From Rhizophlyctis rosea (lineage: Eukaryota; Chytridiomycota; Chytridiomycetes; Rhizophlyctidales; Rhizophlyctidaceae), in NCBI GenBank assembly GCA_027596075.1, contig JADGJC010000148.1:32578-96577 (forward strand): a stretch of 64,000 nucleotides of DNA, given 5' to 3'. Positions 35,569 to 46,300 of the stretch are shown piece after piece. A program made the position numbers and the translations under genes. Below the pieces are notes generated by a model. The model ran no database searches. It had not been told where the DNA came from and saw only the letters and a list, made by a program, of their open reading frames with translations. Position 1 is the first letter of the stretch. The number at the start of each line of letters is the position of its first letter.

Positions 35569-37803
35569 ATGATGATCCAGAACGATGAGCAGCTTTCCAT
35601 CATCACGGCGCTGTGGGGTGACCCGGATGGAAGGTGTTACTGAGAGTGCCAAATCCCTCCTCAGCCATAGTCTCTGATCTACGACCCATAGCAGCCGCGA
35701 ACCTCTTAGGCAACATTCCTCTCCCGAGACTGAATCGATTGAAGCTGTATAATGTATCCGCGGAGAATATCCGAGCGGGAGATTCGAGACTCGCAAACAA
35801 TAGGCTTTCTGTGCCGGATGTGTTTCCAGCAGCTGTTCCCCTAGACCCTTTTCAACCTGTGAAAGACGCATTTCCGGCTGAATCCGCCGGCAGGTATGTT
35901 GCTTCTTGCTCCTTGAAGTTATGAGATCCGTCATGATTGTGATTTTGACATTTCTATCAGAATCATCCAACTAGTAGTCGTCCCTCCGGCCGAGGATTCG
36001 TCACCCAATCCCCCACCATACGAATCACCAGAAACTCCCACCAATGATTCCCTCACCTTCTCAAACCCTACTCGCTCAGCTATTCTCGTCAAAAATGGCG
36101 TTCCGGATGACCAAGTACGCTCCTGGGAGGGATTAGCGCAGGCCTTCATTCCAACACTACCACGTACCCCCGGAGCCGATGCGGCAAATCATGGAGCTCC
36201 CATTCACAGGCGTGACGACTCAATAGAATCTCTAAACGAGAAGTTGGGCTACTTTGGGCGCCATTCGGACGAGTACAGGCCTGTTAGTAATAGTGATGAA
36301 AGGGGAGACATTCGGAGGGAAGCTTCATTTGGGGGGAGCCAAAGGTCAAGTCCTTACACTGGAAGTCGGCGGGCAGCTGTGGGATTAGGTTTGGCAGACG
36401 TCACAGGGGCCGACTTCCACTCCGATGCCGACAGCAATATCAATGAGGATCGTCCTCCCGCTACGTATGTCCAGGACACGGACAGTGTAGTGGCGGAACG
36501 CTCCTCAACTGCCCGGACAGCCCGGACGAAAGATTACGTGACAGTCACCGATGGGCCCCGAAGAAAGTTCTTGCTCGGAAGTCCTCGACGAAAGATCTGC
36601 TGCGCCATCTTCATTCTACTCCTCATAATCCTCACCGTCGGCCTGGCAGTAGGTTTATCCAAACGCTCACAGGATCCACCTTCGCCCGATCCCAATGACC
36701 CGAAAACCGCGAACCCACCAAACTCGCCCTTCAACCCACCAAACAGTTCGCCCACCAACTCTCCAACAACCGGATCAAACGGCTCATCAAACAACCCAGC
36801 TAATGGTTCAGGAACCAACTCGCCAAACAATCCCGCCACTGCCAACTTACCAACCGTAACCTCATCCCTCAAAGGTATCACCCTTTCCGGCTCATCCGAC
36901 GCGTCCATACGAGACATCGCACTCGATCTCAATAGCGGCACCCTATTCGCCTCATACGGTAACAACGTACAGGAATGGAACGTCAACAGCTGGAGTAGCG
37001 TTCTCCACGAAGCGGAGAGTGGGGCGAATAACGATGGATCGGTTGTAGGGAATGTAGCAGTTGAAGAAACGGTCGTCATATCTGTTGGGGTTGACGGAAC
37101 GATCCGAGCATGGGATATCGGCAAGGCGGGTGCACCAACCAAGTACTCTTGGAAGGCGACGGAAGGGGGTGCGAATAGAGTTTGTGTTGCTGCGAGGGGT
37201 ACGCTGTCTCATCCTGTCTTTGGGAATTCTACGGGACTTTGGAGGGGACTGGATTCGGGGACGACTAGCATGAATGGAGATTCAACGATTGGTGCGCCCC
37301 GGTTTGAAGTAAAGACATACCTTGGCTCGACCATCCGGCTTTACGCATTGGGTGGATCCGCCTCCGATGGAAGTTGCTTTCTGGAGTCCTGGGAGTTTGC
37401 ATCAAAACCTGCCACGACCGGAACTCTCCGCAGCAACGTTACAATCCCTGCCCAAAACGGCATCACCTCAGCATCCAGCAAAGTCTTCGACGTCTCTTCC
37501 GACGGCAAGTTTGCTGTCATCGCCTTCAACCCAGGACCAGTCATCCAGATTGACGTCGGCAACGGCATTAGAATTGGACAATTCGACGGCGCGTCACCAA
37601 CGGGTGCCATTGCCATCTCTCCAGACGGGCAGTTCCTGTTCACAGAAAATGGTGGATCGGTAATCCAATGGGCGGTTGCAAACAGAACTGCAACCAGGAA
37701 GTTTGCCGGCCATAAGGGAAATGTGCTTGGGATTAGTGTTAGTGGCGATGGAAAGTATTTGTACAGTGCTGATGCTTCTAGTATTCAGCAATGGACTCTG
37801 TAG
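35569..37803 (+). CDS. type II membrane protein with WD/propeller-like ectodomain
   Basis: Modelled as join(35569..35617,35665..35893,35961..37803), 706 aa. The intron at 35894-35960 is strong (AG|GTATGT, TATCAG|). The 5' exon is weak: an ATG at 35569, donor G|GTGACC and a 47-nt intron are needed because the main frame has no upstream ATG. A 53-nt version ending at 35670 is also possible. The cytoplasmic half is acidic and Ser/Pro-rich and begins with Leu-rich segments (LPRLNRLKLYNVSAENI). A membrane span KICCAIFILLLIILTVGLAV is at about residues 304-323, preceded by basic residues. Then comes an Asn/Pro/Ser linker (NSPFNPPNSSPTNSP) with Asn-glycosylation sites. From about 385 to the end are propeller-like units with WD-type blades: VGVDGTIRAWDI, ISPDGQFLFTENGGSVIQWA and a terminal GHKGNVLGISVSGDGKYL..IQQWTL. 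The role is unknown, possibly surface sensing or adhesion. Confidence 0.7.
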
Positions 37804-38605
37804 TGTAAATCGTTATGTTTTGTGCTATTCAATTTGTACCACATAGTTGTATTTTAGTCTTTGTATATATGGTGTCAATCACATTGTGCATATTGCATTC
37901 TCTCACTGTCCCTTTACGGAAAGGTTAGAGTATGGGCAGACGGCGGATGTGTGGCGTTCCCATTTTATATTGGCCTGAAAGTCTTGACCCACCCCCTGCA
38001 ACCGTCTCGGTGCCATCAGGCAGAGCAGCGCCCTCACTTCGCTACTTATTCCGTATCGCCACTCGTGCCTATCCTGCCTTCCTACTTATTCCATATCGCC
38101 ACTTCCACACCTCCAGCCCTTCCAATGATCGTAGACTGCCGTTGCCGCTGATCATCCCTCCTGCCTATGTAACGGCGCCGCGTATTGGTCCTTCATCGAA
38201 GGGCTCAAGACTAGTAGGGGTGGGCGAGGGGCGATGTTGAGATGTCGTGCCTTCGCATCTTTCAAGAATCAGTTATGTTGGGGGCTCAGTATGAAGCTGA
38301 GGCTTATTTTATGTGTTTTGTCATTTTTATGATGGAGTCTATGTGAGACGACGGCAATTGGAGTCAAGCAACGCGTAAACATGCGGGAAAGAACCCAAGT
38401 ACAATCCCTTTGATTGATTTTTACGTTTTGGAAAATACAACACAAGATGGGAATACATGGGTGGAAACAATTCTACTAAAATAGAAACCGGGCACCCTAG
38501 GGTACCATATGGGTCGAAACATGCTCCCACGAATTCCCTAGTATATAATAAGAGCCACCCCACCGGTTTTCATTACTGCAAGCCCTCCGCCATCCGGCAG
38601 AACCC
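37804..38605. other. intergenic between convergent gene 3' ends
   Basis: AT-rich 0.8 kb after the propeller gene stop and before the stop of the minus-strand Cys-rich pseudogene. A CTACTTATTCC..ATCGCCACT phrase is duplicated at about 38040-38105. No gene is seen. Confidence 0.45.
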
Positions 38606-40228
38606 TCAGCACTTCTTGAATTCTTCTTCCGGCCATTCACCCTCTGCATCGCAGTTGTGGCATATTGAAGACCAGATTTCGTCATCCCAAGGTGAAAGGG
38701 TGCACCGTTCCTTGATGTGTATGTCGCAAAAGACCGCTTGACAATCTTCGCAGCACATGTCGGCCTCTGATCTGCACCCAGCAAATCTACATACCGCACA
38801 CTCAATGCAAACGCGATCCCAGAGTCCTTCAATCTCTGCCACATCGTGGTCACAAACAATGTTGCCGCACGCCCCGCATTCTCGGTCGTTTCCACAGATG
38901 CCGCATATGTGACATTGCGTCTCCCGGCATTGCGTGCAGTGCTCTTCATCGACGCACTCTTCGCAACAAATACGGTCACATCCTTCGCAGCGGGTGCTGC
39001 CCACGTGCTCTTCGCAGACCTCGCACTTCCCGCAATCCCAACAGCGAATCCCACTGGCTGAGTCCACCTCTATATAATGGTCCTCGCACATGACCTCCCC
39101 GCATGAGCTACATTCTAAGCGCGCCAGATCACCGCAATCTTGCCAGTTGCAGCCACCACAATCCGAATAGAGCGCTTCCCCACAATGGTTTCATTTCCGT
39201 GATGTGGTCGGAGCAGCCTATCAGCGTACACCTGCCGCACCGAGCCAGGTCACAATGCCCAGAACAGAAGGCGCATTGGCCGCACTCTTCGCAGAAAGTC
39301 TCATCCGTATCATGCAACCGCACCCAATGGATATCACAAATCCAAACATTGCACTTCTCGCAGGACCCCTCTGCCGGCTCGTTACAGTCGTTTACTTTTC
39401 AGGTGCAATCGGAGCATAAGGGAGAAGACATCCGTGTTGTGACGTTGAGATGAGTAGTGCAAACCATTTTGTTGCAACGTGAGCAAGTTTTACGACAAGG
39501 CTCGTAGCACAGCGGTTGAGAGTATGGGTTGGCGGTGGGATGGATGCGAATGAGTTTTGTTGTGCTGCTTGTTGAGTACATTAACAACGTGTCCGTGAAA
39601 GTATAAAGGAACTGATCATGTACCTGTCTGACGGTCCGGAAGTAGATATGTGGAGGTTTGTCATCCAATCATTAAGGCTGTCCATAGCATCCGAAGGCTC
39701 ATGCGCTGGGGTGATGGAGGCGACCGATGACCTCAACTTGTTGACAAATCGGTGTATCGCCTGACGGACCAAAGCGTTACGAGCAAGCCAGTCGTTCCAG
39801 GGACGATAGTTGATGATTGGTTGGGATGGGAGCATGGCAGCAAAGTCCGTATCTTGCAGACAGAACTTTTTGACGACTGTGAATGTAGCCCTGCCCCGTA
39901 TGAGCTTCTCCGAAGCACAATTGGCGAAGTTGTAAACCCGCGGGTCCGACTAGTGGCCAACGTTGTTGAGTTCATTACGTGAAATTTTTGCGGCCATGAT
40001 GGATCGAGATGTTTCACGACTCCTCCATGCTAGATAGAAGATGGCCCAGGCTGGATCCTTTGTCACGGATAATAAATCACCCTGTGCAGAACGATTGAGG
40101 GTTCCGACGACATGGTCTTCTATTCGTACAGGCTTGTTTGGGTTGGGCGGATCTATGTAGGGAGGCGAGCAGTCGAGGGTGTTCCACTCTTCGAGATAGC
40201 AAACACGATAAACTGTGACAAGCTCCAT
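38606..40228 (-). pseudogene. decayed gene with tandem Cys/His finger array
   Basis: Exons on the complement, 39624..40228 and 38606..39564, are joined by a good 59-nt intron (AG|GTACAT, AAGCAG|). The N-terminal half reads as a globular domain (DPAWAIFYLAWRSRE, SRSIMAAKISRNELNNVG, EKLIRGRATFTVVKKFC, IINYRPWNDWLARNALV). The C-terminal half is about seven 40-residue units with Cx2C...Cx2Cx4CxxH...Cx2C spacing (for example CGRCTLIGCSDHI, CEDCQAVFCDIHI), B-box-like zinc modules. Three lesions break it: an in-frame TAG at 39950-39952 between NNVG and SDPRVYNF, an in-frame TGA at 39399-39401, and a +1 frameshift at the GGGG run 39178-39181 between PLW and EALYSDC. None is removed by a sensible intron. 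Coding sequence also seems to extend upstream of 40228 without an ATG. Sequence error could explain one lesion but hardly all three. Confidence 0.65.
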
Positions 40229-41100
40229 AGTGCCTACTTGACAGTCTGGAAAGGGCGGAGGGTGAGCCCTGACCTTCCATTTCTGTTTTGGCAATAGGTA
40301 ATAGACCCACCGTTTTGACAGTTCCGAATTGGCAGAGCACTATCACACGGCAGTTTCAGGCCCTCCGCGATAAAGTTTGGAAATTATGGAGGAAGTGAAG
40401 AGAACAAAAAGGGAAGGATTCAACAGGTGGAGCCCGCCGTCAAGTTGGAGACGAAGTTTGACAGGTCTCGACTCTCATGGAAGGGACTTTTGACAGGTTG
40501 TGTGTAACATGGTTTCCCAAACTTCCCAAGACCACCCCCTTGGATATCGAAATGCGTGCAACATGTTCCTTCAACTTGAGATTGTTGAACTTGGACTTCT
40601 AGCTTTGCTTCTATGGAATTCGGAATCAAAAGACGATGACTGAACGCTGTGAATTCCTGTGAGCTTGCATTTGTTCCCTTGGTGACCCCAGTCGGGTGGC
40701 ACTGCAGAAATGGCTTGGGTAAGCGGTCCCATCTTTTGCTGTGTTCAGGGCCAGAACAGCATCGCCCACAAGGAGCACAAAGGCACGAGCCGGCTCACCT
40801 ATTAAAGTCAATGTAGTAGCCAAGTGGTGCCAACCCGAAGGTGAAATATGTGATTGAGTGACTGATGTGGCTTGGAAAATCAGACCCTAAGCTCGCGTCC
40901 TTAGGCCCCGCCTTTCTCGAATCTCGACTCCTTGAATCAGGACCCTTTGCGGTTTTCGCCCCCGCTGCGCAGCCCCTGAACCTCCAACACTCACACCCCT
41001 CACAGGGTGCACCCAAGCGCATATCGCACACCCCTCTGCGTGCAATATACGCTCGGGGTCCGTCCCACTCTGCCGTTATGACGTTAATGTTTTCAAGAGC
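40229..41100. other. non-coding spacer before the repeats
   Basis: Contains possible upstream coding of the 38606-40228 gene up to about 40350. No other gene is recognised. A perfect GCTGCGCAGC palindrome occurs near 40969. Confidence 0.4.
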
Positions 41101-41400
41101 ACGCGCCCACAAAATGGAGAAAACTTTGGTTCAGAGAATGAGGCCTAAGGGCATTCATCCCAAAATCGCCCCATCTGGCATCGGGCGCCCATTGGACGCT
41201 CGAATTGGGGGTGAACCTTATGCAGGTTGGACATTTGCAAATTTCGCCCATTGGGGATCCATTTCTGGGCCTCCAGTGGGCACCTGGTGCTGAATGAAGT
41301 CTCAAGCAAAATGTGGCTCGGTCGAGAGTCGAACATGTGAGTGGTAAGATATGTGAGCAGGCCAGCGCCACTGACCACTCTGCCACTGAAAGTTTCTTGG
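41100..41400 (-). mobile_element. tRNA-derived SINE-like element
   Basis: On the minus strand TGGCAGAGTGGTCAGTGG (41368-41385) matches a Pol III A box and GTTCGACTCTC (41324-41334) matches a B box, at tRNA-like spacing. The acceptor stem does not pair, so this is not a functional tRNA. Downstream on the same strand is an unrelated body containing CCAATGGGCGCCC and a terminal block GATTTTGGGATG. The element's edges are approximate. Confidence 0.55.
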
Positions 41401-41509
41401 GGGCAGCTCAACGAGCCCGGAAGACGCGTCATTTTTTCATGACTGTGCCACCAATCCCGGAGGTCTTCAAAATCACAAGTCCCCAACGCGCTTGCTGGGT
41501 GATCGGAGG

Positions 41510-41745
41510 ATCAATTTGACAACCTCATCATTCATCTTCGAGGACCCTACAGGCATGTGCTCAATGGAGACGCGGAATGGAGACCCTATGGACAAAGGAG
41601 CCCATTTTGGCCTACGGACACTCAAAATGGGCCTCCAATGGTCAAAATCACTCATTTTTGACCAACTGACACTCGTTTTAACCGGCCGATGGACCCCCAC
41701 GCCCATTGGGCGCCCAACGGGCATATCGGTAATTTTGGGATGTTA
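41510..41745 (+). repeat. second, oppositely oriented copy of the SINE-like body
   Basis: The plus strand ends CCCATTGGGCGCCCAACGGGC (from about 41702) then AATTTTGGGATG (to about 41742). These match, in reverse orientation, the two blocks of the element at 41100-41400 (GGGCGCCC near 41184 and CATCCCAAAAT near 41156). The part between blocks is AATGGG/CATTTT-rich and more diverged. Confidence 0.5.
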
Positions 41746-42384
41746 AAGCGTCGTGCAAAGTCATTGCTGAAACAGACTGTTGTGAAGCAAGCAAAGAGGG
41801 CAGAACAACAACAAACACAACCGCAAGCCCAACCCCAAGATCAACCACCACCAGCGGGGCCCAGTGCAACGGCAGAATAAGAACAGAGACTGTTCTTCTC
41901 TGTTTCAGCTGAGATCTACGACTACGGCAAACCCTTCTTCGAACATTACATCTACTGTATAGATGCCGAAGACCTTTCACAACAAGTCACTGCACACTTC
42001 AGTCAAGCCCGCATGGCCTGCTTACACGCCGTCCGTATTGGCCCTTCCAACTACTACGAACCTTCCGTTCTCAGCAATGCTGCCCTTCTCAAACGGGTGA
42101 GCGCCAACCCAATTTCTTCTGCAAATCTTGTGTTTTTCTTCCGGGTCGCTCTACCCGAATACGTCCATCCCGCCCTCCGCACCGAAGAACAACTTGACGC
42201 TGCTCTGCGGGCAGCCGAAGAAAGCCGGACGCTGTCTGCCACCACTACTCCCGCCACAACTTCCACGGAACCACCTCAGAACGACGACATTACTCCCATC
42301 TCTCCTGGCCTCCCCCCTCCTCCGCAACCCACACAGCAACCTGAGAAGGCACAGGCCACCTCACGCGGAGCAAGAAGAGCCTGA
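41740..42384 (+). CDS. small two-exon protein of unknown function
   Basis: Join(41740..41863,41909..42384), 199 aa. The 45-nt intron has a GTGCAA donor and a pyrimidine-rich TTTCAG acceptor and closes in phase. Exon 1 encodes a basic then Gln/Pro-rich start (KRRAKSLLKQ, QPQAQPQDQPPPAG). Exon 2 holds a compact region (EIYDYGKPFFEHYIYCID, SQARMACLHAVRIGPSNYYE, YVHPALRTEEQLDAALRAAE) and then a Thr/Pro tail. The ATG lies in the last bases of the repeat at 41510-41745, so the present start may be repeat-derived. From about 42385 a second frame (to 42568) has plausible coding character (PGPGSYVHIEDHISPIT), so the C-terminus may be cut by a frameshift. No family is recognised. A degenerate relative lies at 42836-43371. 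Confidence 0.45.
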
Positions 42385-42835
42385 GACACCAACCCCTCCA
42401 GGTCCGGGCAGTTATGTTCACATCGAAGACCATATCAGCCCCATCACAGCAGGACCCCACCAAACGTGTGCTCGCACAGCGGCGGCTGGAGGGATTGGTT
42501 CAGGTGGGAATGGAGGCGGGGATAGAGAAGGAGGAATTGAGGGTAGTGCGGGGTATTACAGCAGTTGAAGTAGTTTGAGTTCTCCCCCACATCCTATATT
42601 GTATATATCACCCGCATCTTGTAGACTTTGCAAAATCATACTTGTCCAACACAGCGTGTTGGGATTGACCATTCATACTGCGCATAAAAGTCCTCTTTAC
42701 AAAAAACACAAATCATTCACAAAACAGCACCTACAACTACGCCCTCCTACTTCCCAGAGCCATATCTCATGCTTGTTTCGTTTCATGCCACGACGGAGCG
42801 GACTTCCCAGTTTGATTCCGTAAGATGTACACCGG

Positions 42836-43371
42836 ATGCGCCAATTGGATGCAATTAGGATAGAGGACGTTTACTACAAGCCCACAGTCCTCATACCCCG
42901 ACTATCCAAAGAATCCGTGCCTTTTCCCCCGCATTCGCATCCCTCCACCTCGTCTTCAGACCGGAAAAACCGCCATGTCAACTGCAGACACTTCAGGACC
43001 TCCAAGCCGCCATCCTCCGATCCGAAAACATGCACAACACAAGTTACACAACACAGATCCGGACACAACTCACATCTCCCCAACAGCGCACCCGTTTCGG
43101 TAGCCGGAGATCTCACATTTCCTTCTCCAATGATGTAAACCCAAGAGCGGCCTCCAACCTCCGCTGCAGAACGTTCCGTTACCTCATCCGCCTTCTTGGA
43201 ATCTCTATCCTCTGTGGCTTCCACCACCGGCCCATAGCTCTCGCCATTCAAACTCATCCAATTTTCGTCTTTCTTGCCATCTGTCACGACTTCCGGAGCA
43301 TCGACAACGACGTTGGTATGCTTAATCCTGAAACGAACCAGGGAACAGAAACTACCTCCATTCTGCAATGA
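42836..43371 (+). pseudogene. degenerate relative of the 41740 gene
   Basis: MRQLDAIRIEDVYYKPTVLI aligns with the RMACLHAVRIGPSNYYEPSVL stretch of the upstream gene (shared RM-x2-L-x-A-[VI]-RI and YY-x-P-[ST]-VL). After about 30 residues the similarity continues in another frame (LQTLQDLQAAILRSE versus RTEEQLDAALRAAEE). A TAA lies just upstream of the ATG. It reads as a broken tandem duplicate rather than a working gene. Confidence 0.35.
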
Positions 43372-46300
43372 ATGAGTGGAAGGGCTGTGGAGTCGTTTTG
43401 AAGAGAGTCAGTTAGGTGGTGTTTTGCTGCATGCGGGCAGCGTATACTTTGAAAATCCCTCATGTCTGAACCTATGTGTGTGCTTGAATCATACATAAAA
43501 GCAACAAAAATCAGATCTTTCCCCAGTAGCGTAGTCGAAGCTTGAGGTTGCGTTATTCTCAACAATGTTTGCTGGACTATTTGAGTCATTGATGTCCTTC
43601 GGGTTACGTCTTTTGAAACATATAGGAAAGAGCGGTATGGTTCAATCAAGGGATGTTTTTGCTTTCAGAAGATGGTGGCTCGTATTGAGAGTGATGGAGT
43701 GTGCGAGTGAGCTGACCCCCACGACTATTACCTAGTGGACCTTAGCGGGATAGGTAAGCATCATCCAGCTTGTGAGACAACGAACTGCCGCACCGGGTCT
43801 TTTGAATTGAAACACTCCGTCACTCTGATGGTCCCACGTTAGTGGTCCTTTTTCTCCCGATGCTATCCTTGAGGCTCAAGTGCGAGACCTTCCAAGTGCC
43901 AGGAGCGCACGCGGTGGATCCCTGCTTTGTGTTTGATGCAAAGGAGGTTATCGGAAGCGGAAACAACAAAGGGGAAAAAGTGTTTGCAAGCTGCTGAAAA
44001 GTTGGTGATGCAATGGACATGGCCTTGCTGATTGACGGTGAGAGATCAGGAAGTTCAAGATTCGCATCATGCGCTTCTCAGTCTGAGGTCTGAGGTCGAA
44101 ACCTGGCTCTCGCACGCAATGACTGACAATGACCGAACGATGTCAAAACAAGAAAGGAAAAGACTACGATTTGCAGTGTTATGGTGAGATGTCAGTGAGG
44201 AAAGCGTACGGGAGAGATGGGCCGCCGACTTAAACTAAATGCGGAGCCATTCGTCATCCAGTACCACACGAAGTTTTTTTGTCAAACTTGTATCTTCAGT
44301 TGAGATGTGTTATCAAGACAACCCAATTTCTGTCACCAGACTTTGTTGACTCCATTAATTTGCGGAATTCAAGAGTCCACCAGATCAAACTCTTCATAGC
44401 CGCTTTTCAGTTACATCTTTTTGCTATCTTTACTCCCTGCAATAGACACAAACCAAAGCGGCGTTCTACAAGACAATCCGGCGAAGGGTACATGGTGCTC
44501 CAATGAAAAGCGAATACAAATGGAAGGATTAAAGTTGGTTTTATATGCTTCTGTAATGTGGTGACAAAAGGAAAGTGACTTCCTTGCTGCTGAAGTGAGC
44601 GATCCGATACTCTGTTCCGGTATTGGCATCCCTAATGCCAGTGCACGATGCTGTTCATACCATGTTCTTTTTCTTCGTCTTGCAGGATGAATGCCAGTGC
44701 GGCAAATGGTTGCGGGTACCAAAATAATCCTGTCTCAGCTCGAGATCTGATCAGGACAAAAAAAAACCGTCCCTTACCTTCCACGCACGTGCCTGCTATG
44801 TGGACAAAGGTTCACTCACGCAAGCAGCTCTCCCTGACTTCTTGGATGCAAAGAATTGATCGAGGCGTTTGATGTCAATTCCCCAATCCTCTGCAACAGT
44901 GGGCCCACCATACCGATACGATGAAGGGGAAACGTAGGACCTCTAGACCATACCAGATTGCAACATTCGTGCGCGCGCCTGAAAGATACCACGGTCCATA
45001 ACTGTTTCCTTTTGGCCTTGCCATTTTATAAATCTGATAGTTCCTGCTTTTATGTGGCTTGATCGTCGATGATGGAAAAAAAACCGATTTCGTGTAGCGA
45101 GAATGGTGATTGGATGGTTAGTCACGGAAGGAGTGGAAGGGCGTGCGGCTTCGTTTATACCAATGTCATTGCCGGTACTTTCGTCACTATGCAAATCAAA
45201 ACACAAAGGATCTGCGTTGGACGTGCGGAGCGCTTAGTCATCCGGAATTCGGACACCAAGACGGTATGGCTTTGCAAAGTACTCACAGGTGGTGATGGGT
45301 GATTGCACTTCAATCGTCATGTGCTGTCTTGTCAGGCTGATGCAATGATGAGGTGAGTCTCTCGCCGGAACTTCAGTTTTTTTTTGGCTTAAACATTTTG
45401 ATGGGATGTTTGATGATAGGACAACCATGGAAAAGCACTTGCCCACGGGATGACGCATTCATCGGACGCAATGAGGGCTGTCGATCACATTGCTTGACGG
45501 ACTTGGCCAACTTCAAAAGTGAAGGGCGATAAATGCGACACGGAGTAGAAATGGATAAACTGGATGATCAAAACATGCGTAACATGTGGTCGGGTAAGCA
45601 TCGACGCAAGGGCTCAGTGTCGTGGTCCCACATCGACTTCAATCCAATTCCACTTTTGTCGGACTTAAAGAACCATTGGACATGGCAAAAAGAAATTTCT
45701 GTGTCAATTTGCATACGCGGTAGCGGTGGGTACATACTCATCCCCGCCTTGTGGAGCCGAACTCCATCGCACGCGCTTTCATGCCTTCACCAAAAGAGTG
45801 GACTTGGAAAATGAAGAGTATGAGGAACAGTAGCTAAACTGACCGTATCAGACCCCTGCGGGAAGAACCGCCGGCGGTCCAAATAGTCTTTCAATCATAA
45901 AGGACGTCGCGAAATTAATTAAATTCGCCAACCAATACTCTCCATATGTGCAGTGTTTTGATGTAATTCGAGCGCAATCTCCTACTGGTCGCTCATGTCC
46001 AATGTTAGTACTAGGATCATCCTTGATCACGTCGTCTGACTTTTTCTGCCCCTGAGAGTTTGGCAGTCCTGGTAGGCCTCCTTCAATGCGTATTTAGCCA
46101 GCAATGACAAAAAGGGAGCAAGGACCATATCGACGACGATCCGGAAGACCGAGCTGAGGATGCCAGCATGGCACGAACTTCATCTACTTTCTGGGATGGA
46201 TCATAAATGGATGACATTAAGGTACTTTGATGAGCTTAGCGATAAAATCCCTGAGATTGTGCTTTTCGGCCCGAGCTCGAGGGAGATGATAACTAGAATT

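Noticed and set aside
36534..37142. 202-codon minus-strand frame
   Set aside because: Antisense to the well-supported propeller gene.
39950..39979. 29-nt GT-AG intron that would remove the in-frame TAG
   Set aside because: Too short, and splicing it shifts the downstream frame away from the clearly coding sequence.
41320..41400. functional tRNA gene on the minus strand
   Set aside because: A and B boxes match, but the 5' and 3' acceptor segments do not pair, so it was called SINE-like instead.
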